Positions 17,451 through 26,259 of a DNA stretch of 64,000 nucleotides are shown here, in pieces (position 1 is the first letter of the stretch; every line of letters begins with the position of its first letter). A program made the translations under genes and the position numbers. Source of the stretch: CBDFKQ01 sp965248855 (lineage in GTDB: Bacteria > Bacteroidota > Bacteroidia > Cytophagales > 172606-1). Where the stretch lies: contig CBDFKQ010000018.1 of assembly GCA_965248855.1 (NCBI GenBank), positions 55,113-119,112 of the forward strand. Reading direction: 5' to 3'. The notes beneath the pieces are model-generated. The model saw only the letters and a list, made by a program, of their open reading frames with translations. It ran no database searches and was not told where the DNA came from.

Positions 17451-18161
17451 ATGTCAGATAAAAATACGGTAGTAGAAAGTAAGAATGTTGTTGGGTCAAA
17501 TACTGTTGCCAATAATAATATTTTAAATAATACGGCAGATTTATTTCAAAATAAAAAAAATAGAAATTTTTTATTAATAGTTGTAGCAATTGTTACTTTA
17601 ATAATCGCCGGAGGAGTTGGTTTTTATTTTTATACCCAAAATCAAAACCAAACCGCTCAGGAAGAAATGTTCCCTGCAGTATTCGCTTTTGAAGCAGATT
17701 CCTTAAAAAAAGCATTAAATGGAGATGGTGCAAACCAAGGCTTGGTAGATATTGCCGATAATTATAGCATGACAGATGCCGGAAATTTATCTGATTTTTA
17801 TGTAGGTGTTGCCTATATGAAACAAGGTAAGTTTGATGAGGCAATTGATTTTCTAAAAAAATTCAAATCCAATGATTTATTAGTTCAGGGTCGCGCTTAT
17901 TGTTTATTGGGCGATGCTTATATGGAAAAAAACTTACTTGGTGAATCTGTGAAATATTACAAATTGGCTTCGGAGTATAAGCCAAATAAATTTTTCACTC
18001 CCGGATATTTAATAAAACTTGCATTGGCACAGGAAAAAAATAAAGATAACGAAGGCGCTATAAAAAGCTACGATGAAATTATTGAAAAGTATTATGACAG
18101 TGCAGAAATGCAAAATGCAAAAAAATATAAATCCAAGCTGGAAGGTTTGACAGCGAAATAG
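17451..18161 (+). CDS. Membrane-anchored tetratricopeptide-repeat protein
   Basis: A polar Asn-rich N-terminus of about 45 residues precedes one transmembrane helix (NFLLIVVAIVTLIIAGGVGFYFY). The rest, about residues 90-236, is made of TPR helices (DFYVGVAYMKQGKFDEAIDFLKKF, AYCLLGDAYMEKNLLGESVKYYKLA, ALAQEKNKDNEGAIKSYDEII). This topology resembles the YfgM-like anchored TPR proteins that work with envelope chaperones or the Sec translocon. The partner here is unknown. It has its own promoter and terminator, so it is a single-gene unit. Confidence 0.85.
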   Translation: MSDKNTVVESKNVVGSNTVANNNILNNTADLFQNKKNRNFLLIVVAIVTLIIAGGVGFYFYTQNQNQTAQEEMFPAVFAFEADSLKKALNGDGANQGLVDIADNYSMTDAGNLSDFYVGVAYMKQGKFDEAIDFLKKFKSNDLLVQGRAYCLLGDAYMEKNLLGESVKYYKLASEYKPNKFFTPGYLIKLALAQEKNKDNEGAIKSYDEIIEKYYDSAEMQNAKKYKSKLEGLTAK

Positions 18162-18185
18162 TATTTTAATCTTCGTTGTCAAACC

Positions 18186-18220
18186 AAAAAAAGGATAAAG
18201 CCGAAGCTTTATCCTTTTTT
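18186..18220 (+). terminator. Intrinsic terminator of the TPR gene
   Basis: AAAGGATAAAGC and GCTTTATCCTTT pair around a CGAA loop, followed by a T-run, 25 nt behind the stop codon. Confidence 0.85.
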
Positions 18221-18271
18221 ATTTCAAAATTGTAAGTATTATATTAAATGAATATGATTAAGTATTAAAGT

Positions 18272-18748
18272 ATGGCTTCTGATTTAAAAAATTTAAGTGA
18301 GTTTTCGAATGATAATATTATAGATATTTCAGAAAAAACTTTTGCGATAATCGTTTCTGAATGGAACAGCGAAATTACAGAATCATTATTTAATGGTGCT
18401 TATGAAACACTGATTAAGAAAGGTGCTGTTGCCGGTAACATAATCAGAAAAAATGTACCCGGCAGCTTTGAATTAAGTTTGGGTGCACAGTGGATGGCAC
18501 AGGTTGATGGTATAAACGCTGTGATTTGTCTGGGATGCGTAATTCAGGGCGAAACGAAACACTTTGATTTTATTTGCGAAGCTGTAGCTACCGGAATAAC
18601 CAAAGTGAGTTTAAAATATAATAAACCGGTAATATTTGGGGTTTTAACAACAAATAATCAACAACAGGCTATTGATAGAGCCGGTGGTAAACATGGTAAC
18701 AAGGGTGTTGAAGCTGCAATTACAGCAATTAAAATGCTCGGATTTTAA
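18272..18748 (+). CDS. ribH: 6,7-dimethyl-8-ribityllumazine synthase
   Basis: RibH condenses 3,4-dihydroxybutanone phosphate with the ribityl pyrimidine to make lumazine, the last step before riboflavin. Landmarks: FAIIVSEWNSEITESLFNGA (substrate-binding start), NVPGSFELSLGAQWM and the catalytic segment CVIQGETKHFDFICEA with His97. The 158-aa length is standard. No other rib gene is nearby. lysC follows 38 nt downstream on the same strand, so co-transcription is possible though not functionally linked. Confidence 0.95.
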   Translation: MASDLKNLSEFSNDNIIDISEKTFAIIVSEWNSEITESLFNGAYETLIKKGAVAGNIIRKNVPGSFELSLGAQWMAQVDGINAVICLGCVIQGETKHFDFICEAVATGITKVSLKYNKPVIFGVLTTNNQQQAIDRAGGKHGNKGVEAAITAIKMLGF

Positions 18749-18786
18749 GTTTTGTTTTATAAAAAAAATTAAAAAAAAAATTTTTT

Positions 18787-20109
18787 ATGCAAGTTTGGAA
18801 ATTTGGCGGAACATCGGTGGGTAAACCTGAAAGAATGCATTCAATTGCCCGATTGATTACAAGTGATGGTACAAGAAAAATAGTAGTTCTGTCGGCTATT
18901 TCCGGTACTACAAACAGTTTGCTGCAGATAGGAGAATTAATAAAAAACAATAAGAAAAAATCTTATTCTGCCATCGAAGAATTACATAATATTTACAGAG
19001 AGTTTATTCAAAAATTATTTTCTACTCTTGCCGGATGGGAAAAAGGAAAATCGATTATTGACAGCCATTTCGACTTTATAACATCGTTGGCGGATGCTCC
19101 GTTTGGCAATAAGGAAGCAAAAGAATTGGTTGCTGAAGGTGAATTACTTTCAACACAAATTTTTAATGCCTATTTAGAAGAAGCAGGAATAAAGTCCATA
19201 CTTTTACCTGCTTTGGATTTTATGAAAATAGATGAAGATGAGGAGCCGGTTTTAGAAGGAACAGAAATTTATTTAAATAAAGCTACAAAGAATGATTTTG
19301 CAGATGTAAATATATTTATTACCCAAGGTTATATCTGTAGAAACCCTGAGGGTGAAACAGATAATTTGAAACGTGGAGGAAGTGATTATACTGCATCTTT
19401 AGTAGGAGCAGCCATTCGTGCATCGGAAGTTCAAATATGGACTGATATTGACGGCATGCATAATAATGATCCGCGAATAGTAAAAAGAACTTTTCCTATT
19501 CGTCAAATTTCGTTTGATGAAGCAGCAGAACTGGCTTATTTCGGAGCCAAAATATTACATCCTACCTGTATCAGACCTGCTCAGAAATACCATATACCTG
19601 TGCGCTTATTAAATACAATGCAACCTGATGCACCGGGTACTTTAATAACGGATAATTCTGTTGATATGGATATTAAAGCAATTGCTGCCAAGGATGGGAT
19701 AACTGCAATTCAAATCAGATCATCAAGAATGTTACTGGCGTATGGTTTTTTAAGAAAAGTATTTGAAATATTTGAAAAATATAAAACACCTGTTGATATG
19801 ATTGTTACTTCAGAAGTAGCAGTATCATTAACGATTGATAATAATTACCATTTAAATTCAATTAAAGAAGAACTTGAGCGCTTTGCAATGGTTGATATTG
19901 ACAATGATCAAACTATTATTTGCATTGTGGGAGATTTTACCTTTAACAAAAACGGTATTGTTGCCAAAGCCTTACAAGAACTTGCAGAAATTCCGATAAG
20001 AATGGTTGCCTATGGTGGGAGTGAACATAACATTTCCGTTCTAATAAGCACCGAATATAAAAATACTGCAATGAATTTATTGAACGAAGGTTTATTCGTA
20101 TTTGAATAA
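18787..20109 (+). CDS. lysC: Aspartate kinase
   Basis: Aspartate kinase phosphorylates L-aspartate, the entry to lysine, threonine, methionine and diaminopimelate. The start VWKFGGTSVG (3-12) is the nucleotide-binding signature. Next come GSDYTASLVGAAIRASEVQIWTDIDG and the FGAKILHP segment. The last ~140 residues are tandem ACT domains (TAIQIRSSRMLLAYGFLRKVF; IICIVGDFTFNKNGIVAKAL), the usual site of feedback inhibition. 440 aa indicates the monofunctional enzyme, not the fusion with homoserine dehydrogenase. The final codons form the upstream arm of its terminator. Confidence 0.95.
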   Translation: MQVWKFGGTSVGKPERMHSIARLITSDGTRKIVVLSAISGTTNSLLQIGELIKNNKKKSYSAIEELHNIYREFIQKLFSTLAGWEKGKSIIDSHFDFITSLADAPFGNKEAKELVAEGELLSTQIFNAYLEEAGIKSILLPALDFMKIDEDEEPVLEGTEIYLNKATKNDFADVNIFITQGYICRNPEGETDNLKRGGSDYTASLVGAAIRASEVQIWTDIDGMHNNDPRIVKRTFPIRQISFDEAAELAYFGAKILHPTCIRPAQKYHIPVRLLNTMQPDAPGTLITDNSVDMDIKAIAAKDGITAIQIRSSRMLLAYGFLRKVFEIFEKYKTPVDMIVTSEVAVSLTIDNNYHLNSIKEELERFAMVDIDNDQTIICIVGDFTFNKNGIVAKALQELAEIPIRMVAYGGSEHNISVLISTEYKNTAMNLLNEGLFVFE

Positions 20110-20120
20110 ACCTTTTTTTA
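20087..20120. terminator. Terminator overlapping the end of lysC
   Basis: AAGGTTTATTC and GAATAAACCTT form an 11-bp stem with a 6-nt loop, followed by a T-rich tract. The 5' arm is coding (lysC last residues) and the stop codon lies in the 3' arm. It also reaches the stop of hemJ on the other strand. Confidence 0.75.
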
Positions 20121-20642
20121 TTTTTTAGCCAATCGTAATTTTTTATAAACCCTTATTGCTATCATTAAAGTTATTGCAAAAAGCACTAAACCTAAAACAC
20201 CCCATAGCATATCAAGAGCGTTTTTTAATACGACAATAAAAACAATACTTACCAAAAAAAGTGTTGCAACTTCGTTCCAAACTCTTAGTTGATCACCGGA
20301 GTATTTAATAATGCCTTTCTTTTGCTGCAAAAAAATGCCATGACAAAGAAAATGATATATAAATAAGCCTACTACAAGGCTGAGTTTTATTATTAACCAT
20401 GTGCTAAGAGGAAACCAAATGAGCATGCAAGGGCCGAAAATGGCTGTTAAAATTGCAGACGGAAAAGTGATGCCATACCAAAGTCTTTTTTGCCAATCCA
20501 ATAAATGTTTTTGCAAAATACTTTTTTCAGGTTCAGGTTTATTTTGTGCTTCAGCAAAATAAATAAACAACCGAACAATATAAAACAAACCTGCGAACCA
20601 GGTAACAACAAAAATTATATGTAAAGCCTTAATATAAAGCAT
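20118..20642 (-). CDS. hemJ: Protoporphyrinogen IX oxidase HemJ (CopD-like membrane protein)
   Basis: HemJ oxidises protoporphyrinogen IX to protoporphyrin IX in heme synthesis, in the inner membrane. The 174 residues hold four to five transmembrane helices. The family start is MLYIKALHIIFVVTWFAGLFYIVRLFIY, containing the conserved His8. RLWYGITFPSAILTAIFG and WLIIKLSLVVGLFIYHFLCH follow, with the conserved Trp, Lys and His. The length is a little above that of many HemJ proteins because of an extra C-terminal helix. Alternative label: UPF0093/CopD family. It is monocistronic. Confidence 0.88.
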   Translation of the reverse strand: MLYIKALHIIFVVTWFAGLFYIVRLFIYFAEAQNKPEPEKSILQKHLLDWQKRLWYGITFPSAILTAIFGPCMLIWFPLSTWLIIKLSLVVGLFIYHFLCHGIFLQQKKGIIKYSGDQLRVWNEVATLFLVSIVFIVVLKNALDMLWGVLGLVLFAITLMIAIRVYKKLRLAKK

Positions 20643-20708
20643 AAATCAAACATGAATTATATAACATCCAAATTTAGGATGAAAAATGCTTACTTTCTAT
20701 TTGATTTT

Positions 20709-21152
20709 TTAAAAACATATTGTGGGCTTTAAACTCATGCTATTTAATACCCTCACATATTTTTCCCCACAACCTTCAATGCATTGGTAATACAAAGTAA
20801 GCGAATCGTATTTTGGACTTAATTTATAAGAATACAATCTATCTGACCATGAATTTTTACAATTCCCTGACAATTTTATAAATTGCTTTAATCGTATAGA
20901 AAATTTATCAATGCAGCTCGCATTATTGTTTTTGTATGTACTATCAGAATTAAATTCAATTGGGATTAATTTCGGACCAACGTAAGGTTCAAATTTCCCA
21001 CTTCCATCACCCGGATCCATGTATGTTGAAACTAATTTCCATTTTCCAACTATAGAGTTTGGAAACAATGGTTTCGCGCTTGAATTTTTATTCGTACATC
21101 CGTTAAGTGAAAATAAAATAAATGCGAGTATATAGATACTTTTCGTTTTCAT
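20709..21152 (-). CDS. Lipocalin-like lipoprotein
   Basis: A lipoprotein signal peptide ends in the lipobox LNGC (Cys at 19), so the protein is membrane-anchored. The mature start SIVGKWKLVSTYMDPGDGSGKF is the hallmark of the small 'lipocalin-like' domain of Bacteroidota, an eight-stranded barrel that often binds small hydrophobic molecules. Four further Cys (CIDKF, NCKNS, QCIEGCG) may form disulfides. At 147 aa it has normal size. No neighbours share its strand closely; ligand unknown. Confidence 0.82.
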   Translation of the reverse strand: MKTKSIYILAFILFSLNGCTNKNSSAKPLFPNSIVGKWKLVSTYMDPGDGSGKFEPYVGPKLIPIEFNSDSTYKNNNASCIDKFSIRLKQFIKLSGNCKNSWSDRLYSYKLSPKYDSLTLYYQCIEGCGEKYVRVLNSMSLKPTICF

Positions 21153-21353
21153 AATTTAAAGTTTATAAATTTAATATACCCTATGACCAATCTCAACATA
21201 AAATGGTTGCATTTGCTTATTTATTTTACCTAAAGCTGAATTGACAAATAATTTAAATCCAAAACATTTTAAAAGAGACCTATTTTGTTTTAAATAATTG
21301 GAGAAATTAAATTATTTGTCTAACATCAGTTGTTAATTATAAAAATAAAAAAA

Positions 21354-22640
21354 ATGAAAAAATATTTTTTATCGGTTATTTTTTTTCCGTTAGTTATTAA
21401 TGCCCAAAATTATAAGGCAAAAGTGGATATAGCAGCCAATAATATTGAAGCAAAAGTTATTGAATGGCGTAGAGACTTTCATAAAAACCCCGAATTGAGT
21501 AATCGTGAATTTAAAACTTCCGAGAAAGTTGCCAATCATTTAAAAAATTTAGGACTCGAAGTAAAAACCGGTGTTGGAAAAACCGGAGTTGTAGGTATTT
21601 TAAAAGGAAATAAACCGGGCCTTTGTGTTGCATTACGTGCCGATATGGATGCATTACCGGTTGTCGAAAGAACAGATGTAGCTTTTGCATCCACAGTTAA
21701 AACTACTTACAGCGGAAAGGACGTCGGTGTTATGCATGCTTGTGGCCACGACTCACATATGGCAATGTTGATGGCTGCTGCAGAAATTTTATCAACAATG
21801 AAAAAAGATATTAACGGCACCATTAAATTTATTTTTCAACCTGCAGAAGAAGGCCCTCCATTAGGTGAAGAGGGTGGTGCTGCTTTAATGATTAAAGAAG
21901 GTGTACTTGAAAACCCAAAAGTTGATGCCATTTTTGGAATTCATATTAATGCTCAAACTGAAGTTGGAAAAATAAGATATAAACCGGAAGGCTTCTATGC
22001 AAGTGCGGATTGGTTGAGAATAAAAATTAAAGGGAAGCAATCACATGGTGCTGCACCATGGAATGGAATAGATCCGATAGTGATTTCAGCCCAAATTATA
22101 AATGGCTTGCAAACAATTATCAGCAGGCAAACAGAATTGACTGTTGCACCTGCCGTTATTACCATTGGTGTTATAAATGCAGGAACAAGAAATAACATAA
22201 TACCTGAAGAATTAAAAATGGAGGGCACTGTGAGAGCATTAAATTTGCCAATGCGCAAAATTTTGCATGAAAAGATTAATAATACTGTAACAAAAATTGC
22301 TGAAAGTGGAGGAGCAACTGCAGAAATTGAAATACAATCGATGTGCCCTGTTACGTTCAATGATGCAAAACTGACCGCGAAAATGTTGCCAACACTCGAA
22401 GAAGTGGCCGGTAAAGAAAATACCTTGCTATCGCATGCTACAACAGGAGGTGAAGACTTTGCCTATTATCAGGAAAAAATTCCGGGATTATTTGTACAGG
22501 TAGGCGCTATGCCAAAAGGTAAAGATCCGCATGAAGCAGCTCCTCACCACACTCCTGATTTTTTTATTGATGAAAGTGGGTTTAAACTCGGTGTAAAAAC
22601 CTATTGTATGCTGGCATTAGATTATCTTTCATTTAAATAA
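21354..22640 (+). CDS. Exported M20 family metallopeptidase / amidohydrolase
   Basis: The ATG at 21354 gives a signal peptide (MKKYFLSVIFFPLVINAQ); the upstream start at 21330 would spoil it. The mature enzyme is an N-acyl-amino-acid amidohydrolase of the M20D type (IAA-amino acid hydrolase, HipO-like). The metal-site residues are visible: ALRADMDALPV, HACGHDSHMAMLMAAA, FQPAEEG, and HATTGGEDFAYY. It ends with APHHTPDFFID. About 428 aa, normal. It would deacylate N-acylated amino acids or small peptides in the periplasm. It stands alone. Confidence 0.92.
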   Translation: MKKYFLSVIFFPLVINAQNYKAKVDIAANNIEAKVIEWRRDFHKNPELSNREFKTSEKVANHLKNLGLEVKTGVGKTGVVGILKGNKPGLCVALRADMDALPVVERTDVAFASTVKTTYSGKDVGVMHACGHDSHMAMLMAAAEILSTMKKDINGTIKFIFQPAEEGPPLGEEGGAALMIKEGVLENPKVDAIFGIHINAQTEVGKIRYKPEGFYASADWLRIKIKGKQSHGAAPWNGIDPIVISAQIINGLQTIISRQTELTVAPAVITIGVINAGTRNNIIPEELKMEGTVRALNLPMRKILHEKINNTVTKIAESGGATAEIEIQSMCPVTFNDAKLTAKMLPTLEEVAGKENTLLSHATTGGEDFAYYQEKIPGLFVQVGAMPKGKDPHEAAPHHTPDFFIDESGFKLGVKTYCMLALDYLSFK

Positions 22641-22696
22641 AATGTTTTTAATAATAGTCTGGGGAGTAGCAAATGTAAATCGCTCAAAATATAGAA

Positions 22697-23665
22697 ATGG
22701 AATTAAAGATATTTAAAAACTTTGACTTTTCAGACTTTTGGGAAGACACTGAATATTCATTAAAAGAATATGTTGAAGAAAGAGCCACAGACGAACTTAT
22801 CCTATCAATAGAAGATGAACTCGGATATAAACTTCCTGATTCTTACATTGAGCTTATGAAAGTGCATAACGGAGGAACAACTATAAAATGTTGCTTTCCA
22901 ACAAAAGAACCAACTTCTTGGGCAGAAGACCATGTTGCAATTACAGGTATTATGGGTATTGGACGAACAAAAACATATTCATTATGCGGTAATTTAGGAA
23001 GTCAATTTATGATTGATGAATGGAATTATCCAAATACAGGTGTATTTATCTGTGATTGTCCTTCAGCAGGTCACGATATGATTATGTTAGATTATTCAAA
23101 GTGTGGTAAGGATGGAGAACCTGAAGTTGTTCATATTGACCAAGAATCAGATTATAAAAAGACTTTTTTAGCTAAAGATTTTGAAACATTTGTAAGAGGA
23201 CTTGTGAGTGAAGATACATTTGATACTTCTGAACAAGACTTAATTGACACTTTAGAAATATTTAAAACCGGCCGGTTTTCAGACACTTTGCAAGAGTATT
23301 TTAAAAAAGAAAATAAGATAAACTTTGATCTTGTATTAAGAAATTTATTTTCTGAACTGACAAAGGAAAGAGGTTATTTCGCTCTTCATGAGGACAAACT
23401 TTCTTATTTGGCTTATGACATTCAGTTTTATTTATTAACAATGAATAAAAAGATTAATACAAAAGAAGAATTTGTAAAACTTTATCCTTCAATGGTTGCA
23501 ATGGGGAACAACGAAATCACTACAGGTGGGTATGCTAACTTTTTCGAAGATTGGTTTGAAGATAGGATAAAAACAAAAGACATTGTGAAAGATCTTTTAA
23601 GTGGTTATCAGTTTTCGGAGAATTATAAAGTACACTTGGCAGATCAAATTAAACAATATGAATAA
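22697..23665 (+). CDS. SMI1/KNR4 family protein
   Basis: The N-terminal ~165 residues form a SMI1/KNR4 (SUKH) domain: SIEDELGYKLPDSYIELMKVHNGG is the diagnostic helix-strand unit, and GIGRTKTYSL, GVFICDCPSAGHDMIMLDYSKCG and KDFETFVRGL follow. The C-terminal ~150 residues are helical and of unknown family. SUKH proteins frequently act as immunity proteins against polymorphic toxins, but no toxin gene lies nearby, so the role is open. A 9-bp inverted repeat (GGGAGTAGC / GCTACTCCC) brackets the gene. Confidence 0.88.
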   Translation: MELKIFKNFDFSDFWEDTEYSLKEYVEERATDELILSIEDELGYKLPDSYIELMKVHNGGTTIKCCFPTKEPTSWAEDHVAITGIMGIGRTKTYSLCGNLGSQFMIDEWNYPNTGVFICDCPSAGHDMIMLDYSKCGKDGEPEVVHIDQESDYKKTFLAKDFETFVRGLVSEDTFDTSEQDLIDTLEIFKTGRFSDTLQEYFKKENKINFDLVLRNLFSELTKERGYFALHEDKLSYLAYDIQFYLLTMNKKINTKEEFVKLYPSMVAMGNNEITTGGYANFFEDWFEDRIKTKDIVKDLLSGYQFSENYKVHLADQIKQYE

Positions 23666-23714
23666 AAATTTTAGCTACTCCCTAAGTTCGCAGAGCTTTT
23701 TTATTTTTTTAAAA

Positions 23715-25583
23715 TTACTTATACCCTTGCGCCTGCAAATTAAATAACTCCGCATACCTTCCATTTTGTAATAATAATTCTTCATGGCTGCCTGATTCTA
23801 ATATGGTGCCGCCTTCTAACACAATTATTCTGTCTGCCATTCGTACTGTTGAGAAACGATGTGAAATTAAAACTGCTGTTTTGCCTTTTGTAAGTTCGGC
23901 GAACCTTTCGAAAACTTCGTATTCAGCACGCGCATCTAATGAGGATGTTGGTTCATCTAAAATTAATAATTGAGCATCGCGCATATAGGCGCGGGCCAAT
24001 GCAATTTTTTGCCATTCTCCACCCGATAAATCTACACCACCTTTAAAATGCCTTCCTAAAATTTGTTCGTATCCGTTTGGTAATTTTTCGATTACATTAT
24101 TAGCAAGACTTTGGTAGGCACTTTGTTCAATTTTACTTTGGTTTTCCCTTTCTTCTATATCACCAATAGCAATATTTATTTGTGCAGTGAGGAGCAGTTT
24201 GATATAATCCTGAAAAATAACTCCAATGTTTTTTTGTAAATCTTTTAAATCATATTCTTTTAAATCTACCCCGTCTAATAAAATCCTTCCTTCATCAGGA
24301 TCATAAAGGCGTGATAATAATTTAACTAAAGTAGTTTTCCCGGCACCGTTTTCTCCAACCAAAGCCAATTTTTCGCCTGCATGTAATGTGAAATTTAAAT
24401 TTCTGGATGCCCATTTATCGGTATTTGGATATTTAAAACCAACATTATCAAAGGTAAAACCCGTAATAATTGGTTTTGGAAATATTTTTGGATGTGCCGG
24501 AGAAACAATTGACGGTTTGATATTAAAAAAATCAAAAAAATCTTTAAGATACAATGCCCCTTGCGAAATGCTGTTAAACCTGCCAAGAATACCTTCCAAA
24601 ATTGCTCTTAACTGCCTAAAAGAACCGGCTAAAAATGTTAATGACCCAATAGTAATAGCACCGTTTACTGTTTGAAAAATAATAAATACATACGCAGAAT
24701 AATATCCTGCTGTACCAAATGCCGATAAGAGAGTGCCCCAACTTGCTCGTTTTATAGAAAGTTTTTTATTGGCACTAAAATATTCATCAGAAAGTATTTT
24801 ATATTTTTCAGTTAAAAAATCGGATAAGTTGAACAATTTTACCTCTTTGGCTGTCGCATTATTTGCCCCTGTGAAACGATAATAATCCAGTTCCCGGCGT
24901 TGGGGAGTCCAATTAAAAACCAGAGAATAGCTTTCGGCATTAAAATAGGTTTCTCCCAAAAATGCAGGAATGATGGTTATAAATAATAAAATAATTAACC
25001 AGGGATTAAAAGCCGCCAAACCAATTCCTAAAAAAATAATTGTTATAAAATCCTGAACCTGTGCAAGGGATTGTGAAAGTAAAACGGTTCTCCCTACAGT
25101 TTGTTGGCGTGCACGTTCAAGTTTGTCGTAGAATGCCGGGTCTTCAAACTGTGCCAAATCTAATTTTGCAGCATGTTGCATAATTCTTACAGAGCTGCTG
25201 TTGGCGTGCAAATCACCAAGCAGTGCATCTAATAAAGAAAGCGAGCGATTTAAAATATCCGATAAAAATGCCAAACCCAACTCAGCACCTATCAACCACC
25301 AAAGTTTTTCATAGTCAGGATGGTGTTGAGTATGGCTTGACAGAAAAATAATATCATCAATAATAAGTTTTGCTATATATAAGGTGAGTAAAGGAATAGC
25401 TGCTCTTATAATTCTTAAAAATATATTACCGAGCATCATACCGGAATTTGTATTCCATATTTCAATAAAAAAATCCGGTAAATTTTTTAATGCATCAAAT
25501 CTTTCTTTAAAGGTGGGTTTTGGTTTTTCTTCCGAATTGGTATTTTTAAGCCTTGAAGGTTTGTTCAATTTGTTAGAGGTCAT
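23715..25583 (-). CDS. ABC transporter, fused permease and ATPase (exporter type)
   Basis: A half-transporter with an N-terminal six-helix membrane domain (about residues 40-340) and a C-terminal nucleotide-binding domain. Motifs: Walker A LVGENGAGKTTLVKL, Q-loop IGVIFQDY, signature VDLSGGEWQKIALARA, Walker B LLILDEPTSSLDA and H-loop ISHRFSTV. It should homodimerise in the inner membrane and export a lipid, peptide or drug. I took the ATG at 25583 (MTSNKLNKP); the frame is open to a TTG at 25604. It is monocistronic; the substrate is not predictable. Confidence 0.93.
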   Translation of the reverse strand: MTSNKLNKPSRLKNTNSEEKPKPTFKERFDALKNLPDFFIEIWNTNSGMMLGNIFLRIIRAAIPLLTLYIAKLIIDDIIFLSSHTQHHPDYEKLWWLIGAELGLAFLSDILNRSLSLLDALLGDLHANSSSVRIMQHAAKLDLAQFEDPAFYDKLERARQQTVGRTVLLSQSLAQVQDFITIIFLGIGLAAFNPWLIILLFITIIPAFLGETYFNAESYSLVFNWTPQRRELDYYRFTGANNATAKEVKLFNLSDFLTEKYKILSDEYFSANKKLSIKRASWGTLLSAFGTAGYYSAYVFIIFQTVNGAITIGSLTFLAGSFRQLRAILEGILGRFNSISQGALYLKDFFDFFNIKPSIVSPAHPKIFPKPIITGFTFDNVGFKYPNTDKWASRNLNFTLHAGEKLALVGENGAGKTTLVKLLSRLYDPDEGRILLDGVDLKEYDLKDLQKNIGVIFQDYIKLLLTAQINIAIGDIEERENQSKIEQSAYQSLANNVIEKLPNGYEQILGRHFKGGVDLSGGEWQKIALARAYMRDAQLLILDEPTSSLDARAEYEVFERFAELTKGKTAVLISHRFSTVRMADRIIVLEGGTILESGSHEELLLQNGRYAELFNLQAQGYK

Positions 25584-25725
25584 AAAGTTTATTACGGGAG
25601 ACAAATTTCCCGAAAATTAAATTAATAATATTTTAAAATGTATAACTATTTATTTGTTTAAGTTTTTTTAATTTTAGAAAAACAAAAATTACATTAACAA
25701 AATTATTTATTTTAAATACGTTTTT

Positions 25726-26259
25726 ATGAAAAAGAAATTAGGTATAACTTTTCTATTTGTATTGATACACTTATCGTGCGTTAAGTTTGTAAATGCTCAA
25801 ACTAAAATGGCAAAAAACCTAACGGACGTAGAGTCGATAAATAAAATTCTAAATACGAAGCTTGTTTATGATACTAAAAGCATACAAAATAAAAGTGGTA
25901 AGTTTGATTGTGTTTATACTGATACAAATGTTCCGGGGAGAAAAGTTTCAATCGGCTTAATAGAAGCCAAAATACAATATGGTTCCGATTTGCTAACAAT
26001 GGATTTTAAAGAAAATCAAAAAAGAATTTCAGAAGGTAAAAAGGCAATTGGGAAATACGATAAGTTTTATTTATATCCAAAAGCAGGGTCCAATTCATTT
26101 TATATGACCGGCTCAAAAGATAATTACAGCGATGAAGCTTTTACTTTTAAATTCAGACAGGGGAATTATATAGTTACCTTTTATACATCAGATATTCCTG
26201 TAAATAAAGTTATTGAAAAGGTTGATGAAATTTACAAAATTTTAAGCTTGCAACTTTGA
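25726..26259 (+). CDS. Exported protein of unknown function, 177 aa
   Basis: A signal peptide of about 25 residues (MKKKLGITFLFVLIHLSCVKFVNAQ) starts the protein; a Cys within it lies too early for a convincing lipobox. The mature part has mixed alpha/beta character with GRKVSIGLIEAKIQYGSDLL and FKFRQGNYIVTFYTSDIP. I do not recognise a family; similar small exported proteins occur in Bacteroidota. It converges on and overlaps the glycosyltransferase gene by 18 nt (tail to tail), with no terminator between them. Confidence 0.7.
   Translation: MKKKLGITFLFVLIHLSCVKFVNAQTKMAKNLTDVESINKILNTKLVYDTKSIQNKSGKFDCVYTDTNVPGRKVSIGLIEAKIQYGSDLLTMDFKENQKRISEGKKAIGKYDKFYLYPKAGSNSFYMTGSKDNYSDEAFTFKFRQGNYIVTFYTSDIPVNKVIEKVDEIYKILSLQL

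Noticed and set aside
18749..18786. Lysine riboswitch ahead of lysC
   Set aside because: The gap to ribH is only 38 nt, far too short for an aptamer, and no structure is visible.
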